Assembly: GCA_003342815.1 (NCBI GenBank)
Contig: PTEX01000054.1
Span: 2,328,621 to 2,392,620, forward strand
Origin: Eudromia elegans
Taxonomy: Eukaryota > Chordata > Aves > Tinamiformes > Tinamidae
Length of the DNA stretch: 64,000 bases
Reading direction: 5' to 3'
Positions 58,201-64,000 of this stretch are shown here, in pieces (the stretch's first letter is position 1; every line of letters begins with the position of its first letter). The notes under the pieces are model-generated. The model had not been told where the DNA came from, did not search any database, and saw only the letters and a program-made list of their open reading frames with translations. The position numbers were made by a program, and so were the translations under genes.

Positions 58201-59428
58201 AATCTCAGATATATATCACCTCTGGAGAGTGATTCATCCAATCAACTTGGGCAACTGCTTTGAACATCTAAATGCAGACGAGATGATTCCCACGCTAAGC
58301 ACCAGAAGTGGATATAGGTAACACTGGAGCAGCTTTACTGCCTTCCAGCTAGAGATGTCAAAAAACTCTGAAGGGTTTCCCAATACCTTGGAAGGGATGG
58401 AAGTGTTAAGTGGACAAGAACTAATGACTTACTCAGAGGCACTCTGGGAATATTAAGTGTGGATTTCTCAAACCTGCCCTACTCAGATCAGGTTATCCCC
58501 TTTGCCTACTCCAAATATAGTCAGCCGTATCAACATGAAGCTTAATTTGACACCCAAAAGCTCATCTGCAGACAAAAGTAGGCTTAGCTCTGTAGGTATC
58601 TAAGCAAAATAACTAAATGGCCCCATAGATTTACCTACAGGTTCATATAAACCTCAGCTGAGTGTGAATTCCCTGTCTAGCTCTGCAGGCACATGCTGCT
58701 TTTGCCTCTGATGTCCTTTGTGTTCCAACCATGCGGGGACTCCTTTACTTCACCTATGCCTAAAAGCTGGGGCCTCGTATTGAGCCTTGGGGAATGAGCA
58801 CGTCTCAGGAGGACACCTCACTGGCTGTGGGATTTTGGTCACTTTTACAGCCCACTGGGCTGTATTTAGGGAGCTCGGGGCAGTATCTGGCTGGTGAGCC
58901 AGAAGCAAAGCTTAGGAAAAGCAAGGGTGTGATGACATTTTGTTATAACGTAGAGTACTATGGTCTGACAGGATTTTTCTACTGGTTATGAAAAATTCCT
59001 CTTGGCAGATTACAGTTTAGGCCAGAGCCCAAAGCAAGTATCCTTGTCTACTGAAACATAACTTAAAAATCAGCGCACGAATACTTCCTCTTTATTTCAG
59101 CAAAGATGAGAATAAAGCAATTTACCAAGATTGTTGTCCGTTAGCACTTCTTTGACCCTTTTTGTAATGCCATACGTATCCAATTCAGGTGACATAGCAA
59201 CCAGCTCTTGAATGCTGAGGGCTGAGTGGCCAGACAGAGGCAAAGGTGTTGTAGATTGGGATTCGGAGGCAGGTGGCTCACTAGATTCTTGTGATTTGCC
59301 ATCCTTACTTGTCTCTATAGCAGGACAGGGTTGCTGTACCAATTCGGTCAGGCTCTTCACGGATTCACTGGAGCTCATAGGAGATTCAGGAGCAGGACTG
59401 CAACTGGCAGAAGTCTTTGGAGTGCTTT
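45525..59428 (-). CDS. CUX1: CUX1 transcription factor, last four exons (CUT repeat 3, homeodomain, C-terminal tail)
   Basis: CUX1 (CDP/Cut) is a nuclear DNA-binding protein with three CUT repeats and a Cut-class homeodomain. It represses or activates cell-cycle and differentiation genes (family knowledge). The four exons are 59428-59126, 55392-55204, 50642-50378 and 46242-45525, 1475 coding bases with all phases in agreement. The order is: Ser-rich linker, CUT repeat 3 (split between the first two exons), homeodomain with the Cut-specific His in WFHNYR, and a C-terminal domain ending EEAVEWEF and TGA. They match human exons 21-24. CUT repeats 1 and 2 and the N-terminus lie to the right of the window. 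Sequence through the homeodomain is almost identical to mammals. The tail is much more divergent. Confidence 0.97.
46243..50377 (-). other. CUX1: CUX1 intron between homeodomain and last exon
   Basis: This 4.1-kb AT-rich unique intron has no supported exon. A near-duplicate of TTAACATTAAT/ATTAATTTTC occurs around 47643-47672, next to an ATCGAT at 47688-47693 that resembles the CUX1 consensus. Confidence 0.85.
50378..50642 (-). CDS. CUX1: CUX1 exon: homeodomain
   Basis: This 265-base exon opens [20 protein letters not shown] and contains the homeodomain from [20 protein letters not shown] to [11 protein letters not shown]. His at homeodomain position 50 marks the Cut class. The donor is AATTACAG|GTACCCG and the acceptor is TCTTGCAG. 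The final Arg codon is completed by the next exon (R-SRIRRELF). Confidence 0.98.
50643..55203 (-). other. CUX1: CUX1 intron between CUT repeat 3 and homeodomain
   Basis: This 4.6-kb intron is mostly AT-rich and unique. Bases 54430-54560 are AT-rich with several ATTA homeodomain-type cores. No coding exon was seen. Confidence 0.85.
55204..55392 (-). CDS. CUX1: CUX1 exon: rest of CUT repeat 3
   Basis: This 189-base exon encodes [40 protein letters not shown] and [20 protein letters not shown] followed by KK. It is the second half of CUT repeat 3 with the DNA-contacting [14 protein letters not shown] motif. The acceptor is ATATTAG and the donor is AAAG|GTAACGTG. Confidence 0.98.
55393..59125 (-). 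other. CUX1: CUX1 intron inside CUT repeat 3
   Basis: This 3.7-kb AT-rich intron splits CUT repeat 3 at NNLG-QRLF, as in mammals. No repeat family, RNA gene or exon was found. Confidence 0.85.
59126..59428 (-). CDS. CUX1: CUX1 exon: linker and start of CUT repeat 3
   Basis: This 303-base exon begins [20 protein letters not shown] and continues through [20 protein letters not shown] to [20 protein letters not shown] and [10 protein letters not shown]. The last part is the first half of CUT repeat 3. The acceptor is GAATTACAG and the donor is CTTG|GTAAATTG. Compared with human, there are only a few changes in the linker ([17 protein letters not shown] region). Confidence 0.97.
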
Positions 59429-62400
59429 CTGTAATTCAAAAGGAAAGAAAAAAGACCTCACTTTAGCATGATTGTAACGTTTTGATTGCAGGATATTTAA
59501 CTTCCCTTCCTATTTAAATTGTATGTACTTAAAGAACTGCGTAAGTATGCCTTGGTTACTGAAAGGCTTCTTCTTAAAACAGAATTATTTTGTAATTCCA
59601 TCCTGGGCCATCTCTGCTTTCTCATAAAGGCAAGATGTACAAATACAAATAAATAAAATTAGGAAGAAATGAAGTGCATTACTTTGTAAGGTTACAAGAA
59701 ATGTCCCTGGTCAGGAAATCTCATGGTCTAGCTTTTCTTATATTCCTATAAGAATTCTCTTAATCTACTATTAGAGACTAGTTCAAATATCTTTCTATGA
59801 CTAATAAGAAACTCATTTAACCACTATGCTGTAGCGTCAGTGAAGGATTTTCTAGAGAGGACACAACTTATCTTGAGAACGTTGCTGATTCCATATTCCG
59901 TTTCATATAATTTGCACCACATTTTCAAACTTCTCTTTGTCCAGAAATAATTTTAAGTTATATTTTAATCTTATGTTGTAACAAATAACACTATTAGAGA
60001 ATCCAACAGAAAGACAGTGTATCTGGAGACACCAAAATTTGTTACCTAAGTATTTTGTTTGAAAGAAAGCTTTCTGCATCTGTCAGTTCTTCCAGCAACA
60101 GTAACTTCTGTGCAAAATATTGTTTTCACTTAATAGGTTCACATTTATCTTTAAATGGAGGTTGCCAACTACTTCACACAACGAATTTGAACATCTAAGG
60201 CAGAGAACAGACTGAACTTCTCTTTTCAAGGAACAACATGCGGAGAACGTGTTGTAGGAGCACAATCCCCTACAAATGATAAAGACTAACTTAGATATTG
60301 CCATCCACTTTTCCCTTTCTGGGGCATCGCTTCCTTCTTGCAGTCCCCATATCATTAATTTACACAGTTACTGCACCTATCTCGGGTTCATACACCAGGA
60401 GGTTCATTTCAGGAGCTGTAGAGGACACGCAGGAGTCCAGCCCACAGCAAACCCGTGCTCTGTGCAACAGCAATGGGGGTTTTCCTGAGGACTGCGGCAC
60501 CCCTGCAACAACCATTCACCCTACAGCACCAGATCCTATCATGAACAAGGCAATGGCTAACATCAAATTGCACCTTTTTTTCCCCTCATTTGTTCATTTT
60601 CCAGAACACTATCAAACAACTGCAAAATATCCAGATCGTGCAGCATGGAAAGCATAGCCTGAATACTCTGGCAAAATGCTGTTTTTAGTAAAAGTGGGGT
60701 TCAAAAGCAGCAGGGGCCACAGTAAAATGCAGTTTTTCAAGCTAATAGAAGCTTTTATGATGCCTTGTTTCAGAAAGGTTCCCTGACACACTTACATAAA
60801 GTTATTCTCTCAAACCAAGCAATTGGGACTCGTTCCTCAGTGCTTTATGAAAGATGTAAAAGAGGCAGATAAAAAAAGAAAAGCCAGGTTCCTATAAATC
60901 TTTAAGGCAATATGGATCCTACAAATCTTATTTCTTTTCTCTGCTTCACCCTAGGTCATCATACAACTGAATACAAAACCCAGCAAATGTTATTTTTGTA
61001 TCAGGAGCAGCAAAGGAATTGTACTGTAAATTTGCCCTGATTCACCCATGCGAGGGACCAATTTGGCAGATCATCCATCTTGTTCACTGTACACTGTCAG
61101 GGATGGCATGAATTCCCTACATGATAAACAGATTTCTTCGCAGGTCTGTGTCCTTTAACCCACAGCAAGGTCAAAATTATGGCTGCCGAGCTAATAAACC
61201 GCACGGCGCTGGTTCAAGTTCCCTCTAATTTTGTCCCTTGTGCCAGCTTATACAAATCTTACTGAATAACTAGAGCAGCTGCAAATTTCCTATACAATTC
61301 TTCCTCTGTGCACTGCAAACCATACGGATGCCGCGAGTGCAGAAGCGTCTCCCCTCCCAGAACCCACCCAGGACTGAACAAAAGCCTCCCCCAACGCGGC
61401 TTTTTCCCTCTCCCTTCCCTGCCCAGCCTAATTATGTAAACAACAAAGGTAATCTATATTATCATCTATCACCGAAATGCTCTACGGTGCTCACATATTA
61501 GCTTATTTATTTTTTATGTCATGTATCAAGAGCTTGCTGGAATTTCATTTTTAAGACCAATCTGCTGCTTATTTACTCAAAAGGTGGGATTATCTGAATC
61601 TAATTTTGGACGGCAGTGCAGATGACAAACTGTTTTTGTATTTTCCCCCTCCTCCAACCAAGTGCAAGTGTACAGTGATTTCCAATGAGGCGTATACTTC
61701 AGATCGCTCCAGATAGGCTCTCCGTTCATTTTTAGCCCTTTCTCCTTATGGAAAAAACATTTCTGAGATCATATAAATATTTGAGGGGGAAAAAATCCAT
61801 TATTTGGAAAACTCAATTCAATAATCAAATAATGCAAACATTTCCCGTTAATCTAGTTAAAAAATTAAACAGACATCTAGAGTACAAGTGACTGCTGACA
61901 GAACAAAGGGGAAAATTGAATGTATTCACTATTACAGATTTAACTGTCAATCTGCAGTCATTTTGTATGTTTTCTGAAATAATTCATCTGTATTCATTTC
62001 TCCCAAGCTCTCCACAGAACAAAGAAACAAATTCAGGATATCTGCAAAATACATATTAAGATTTCAAAAGTCGCAACTGAACATTTCCAGTGAAAATAAT
62101 ACAGTGAGAGTATATTTCTTTAAAACATGCTCTCCTTTATTAACCCCAGTCTTCACTTAAAAGCAGCACTAAGTTTGGAGTAATGCAGTTTTTAAAGGGT
62201 ATATATAACTGATGCTCACTGAAAGCTTACATATGTTTGTATTTAGGGAGAGGGAGATCATTTTGTCAACACGAGCATAAAATTGCATTACGGGAGGCTC
62301 TGTATATCCCGGCACGCACAACTGGCCTACCCCAGCGCCACCAGCTATTGACAAAGTTAGTTTGCTAAATTCCAGATAAACTCCACTCATACCGAAGGGA

Positions 62401-64000
62401 TGCTGCATTTTATTTAAAATATTTCCCTTGGGACTTTCCTAGAAAATTTCCTTTTCAAGTGGTATAGGAGAAAACAACTATTTCAGCGGGAGTATTTGCA
62501 AACAGGGATTACTTGATTTTAAAATAACTCTTGGTTGTGGTTTTAAAAAGGTTTTCCTGTCATTTCGTTAAATATTTGCTCACAGACACAGAGTTTCCAA
62601 GAGCCACTTGTGGCCCGGAGTGCAGCTCGTCCAGTAGGTGCTCGGGCCAGGAGCTTCCAGGGAGCTCTGTGCCACCAAGGGCTTTCCAAGCCCCGGCAGC
62701 AGCAAAGGCCCCAGAGCTGCAGTAATAAGGTGCTAAAAGTAAACAGCCGGGGAGATCAAGAGCATCTCCAGTGTACTGGCTCGCCGAGGCAGCTGGGAGG
62801 GCTGCTTTATTTTTATTTTTTTAAATCTCAGCCACAAAAGTGAGCATTACACTGCAACTAGTAGCACAGGGCAGCGAGGACTCCAGCAGGCAGCTCTACC
62901 CAAGCCCTGAGCAGGCCACTGAGACGAGGTCAAGGAGGCAACTTAAATGGCCAAGAAGCCGGTGTAAGGTTTGTACAGAGTCCCTCATTAACTCACTACA
63001 AGCTGATGCTGAGAGCAGCAATGAAGGACTCAAGCACAGTGTAAATGCATTAAAGTGATTCAAGTACTCTCAAGTTGCAAATACGCCTAAATAATAAAAG
63101 CTGGGAAGATTCTTCCATGCATCTTTTCCATTATTCATCCAGGATATGCGTGTTTAGGGTTTGGGAAAGTTAGGCACTTCCAACTGTTTTAAAAAGCATA
63201 TTCAAATATGCAGTGCAGAAAAGAATAATTAAATGCAAATCAAATACAAGAAAGTGGTGTCTGCACAAACGTGTCAACTATCTGAAAGGTTTGAAAAGTG
63301 TGACTGGCCTCCATCTCTAGCTAAAAAAATAAAGATAACCGAAATATCAACCCTGACTATTTCACAGCTTAAGAAAACAGCTAAGAATACAGAGCTATGA
63401 CCATAGAGTGAGGGCCAGCATTCAAATCTCTAATGGCAAATATGTCTCCAGAGAGACAAACACATCCGAGGCAGTTGGGGAATATCAGAGAGCCCTGCTC
63501 ATGAAATACAATGACTGGCAGAACATATGGCCCTTGCTCCTAAGTGAAGAAATTCAGCTTTCTTCTACTACAACCCTACAGAGCAAAGTAGCAACTAAAA
63601 TGAAGATATAAATGAATGTAGCCAAAGCCAACATCATACAAGTACCTTCCAGTTATAATTTTCTTTTAAATGCTACTTTTCCAATATAAAATTGCTCCTT
63701 GAATGACCACCAAAAAAAAATAACACACTTATTACAGCTTGCCCAATTTGCCCCCCTCCAGTACCTACCAGGTAAGACAGAAAGTAAACACTGCAATTTA
63801 GAGGCTACGGCTTGGGTCTGTTTGAGCACATAAAGACACTAGCTGAGAACAGAAACAATCTGACCTTGCTTTAATTATATGGTCACAGAAAATCTTTTGT
63901 GGTCTTGCATTCCCTAGTGCAGTGAATGAAGCCAAATGATGCTTTGGTCCCTTCCATTCCCCCTCGTAGTTTCTAGCATGGCACAGTCTAAAAACAGAAT
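59429..64000 (-). other. CUX1: CUX1 intron upstream of the CUT repeat 3 exons (human intron 20 equivalent), partial
   Basis: The intron continues beyond the window. In mammals the p75 form of CUX1, with only CUT repeat 3 and the homeodomain, starts from this intron (family knowledge). The stretch at about 61400-62000 is AT-rich, of high complexity and enhancer-like. I cannot identify a promoter. Confidence 0.75.
61430..61620. promoter_or_regulatory. Candidate intronic enhancer with forkhead/SOX-type motifs
   Basis: TAAACAACAAAGG at 61437-61449 overlaps a forkhead core (TAAACA) and a SOX/TCF-like core (ACAAAGG). Further AT-rich non-repetitive sequence follows, including GGATTATC near 61586. 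Motifs are visible; function and conservation are not shown here. Confidence 0.22.

Overview
The window is vertebrate nuclear DNA, most likely from a bird or another sauropsid. It has multi-exon genes with GT-AG introns, a strong compositional split, GC- and CpG-rich minisatellites, a 789-base assembly gap in GC-rich DNA, and no recognisable Alu or L1 sequence. The species assignment is an inference. Three coding units can be supported. All lie on the minus strand, in the order CUX1, CASP, SH2B2 when read 5'->3' on that strand. This matches the CUX1-SH2B2 neighbourhood of mammals.

Region 1 (1-9550) is SH2B2 (APS), an SH2B-family adaptor of insulin, cytokine and receptor tyrosine kinase signalling. 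Eight coding exons give about 600 residues: a Phe-zipper dimerisation domain, a PH domain split over three exons, a linker and an SH2 domain. The C-terminal end runs off the left edge. All seven internal splice phases agree. The ATG is at 9524, and an AG acceptor just upstream shows that at least one non-coding 5' exon lies further right.

Region 2 (9551-20180) separates the two genes. It is GC-rich with several CpG-rich blocks, a gap of Ns (14621-15409), a 20-bp purine-rich minisatellite (18631-19215) and a CATGCA-rich simple repeat. The SH2B2 promoter and first exon should lie here, but I cannot place them.

Region 3 (20180-28637) holds nine exons specific to CASP, the Golgi membrane splice product of CUX1. 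They end in the C-terminal transmembrane anchor, a stop at 21254-21256 and two AATAAA signals near 20.2 kb. The intron before the last exon is almost entirely a 21-bp minisatellite.

Region 4 (28638-45524) holds the intron leading into the CASP exons and the very long 3' UTR of the homeobox form of CUX1. The boundary between them is probably between 35.4 and 36.6 kb.

Region 5 (45525-64000) holds the last four exons of the CUX1 transcription factor (p200 and its shorter forms): the start of CUT repeat 3, the rest of CUT repeat 3, the homeodomain, and the C-terminal tail with stop. The rest is intron. The rightmost 4.6 kb corresponds to the intron from which the short p75 form is started in mammals.

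So one locus makes two unrelated proteins by choice of terminal exons: a nuclear DNA-binding protein (45-59 kb and further upstream) and a Golgi coiled-coil membrane protein (21-29 kb). I see no bacterial, viral or CRISPR content and no tRNA or rRNA gene. No undescribed gene system could be demonstrated. The most unusual items are the two minisatellites, the divergent CUX1 tail and several promoter-like or enhancer-like non-coding patches.
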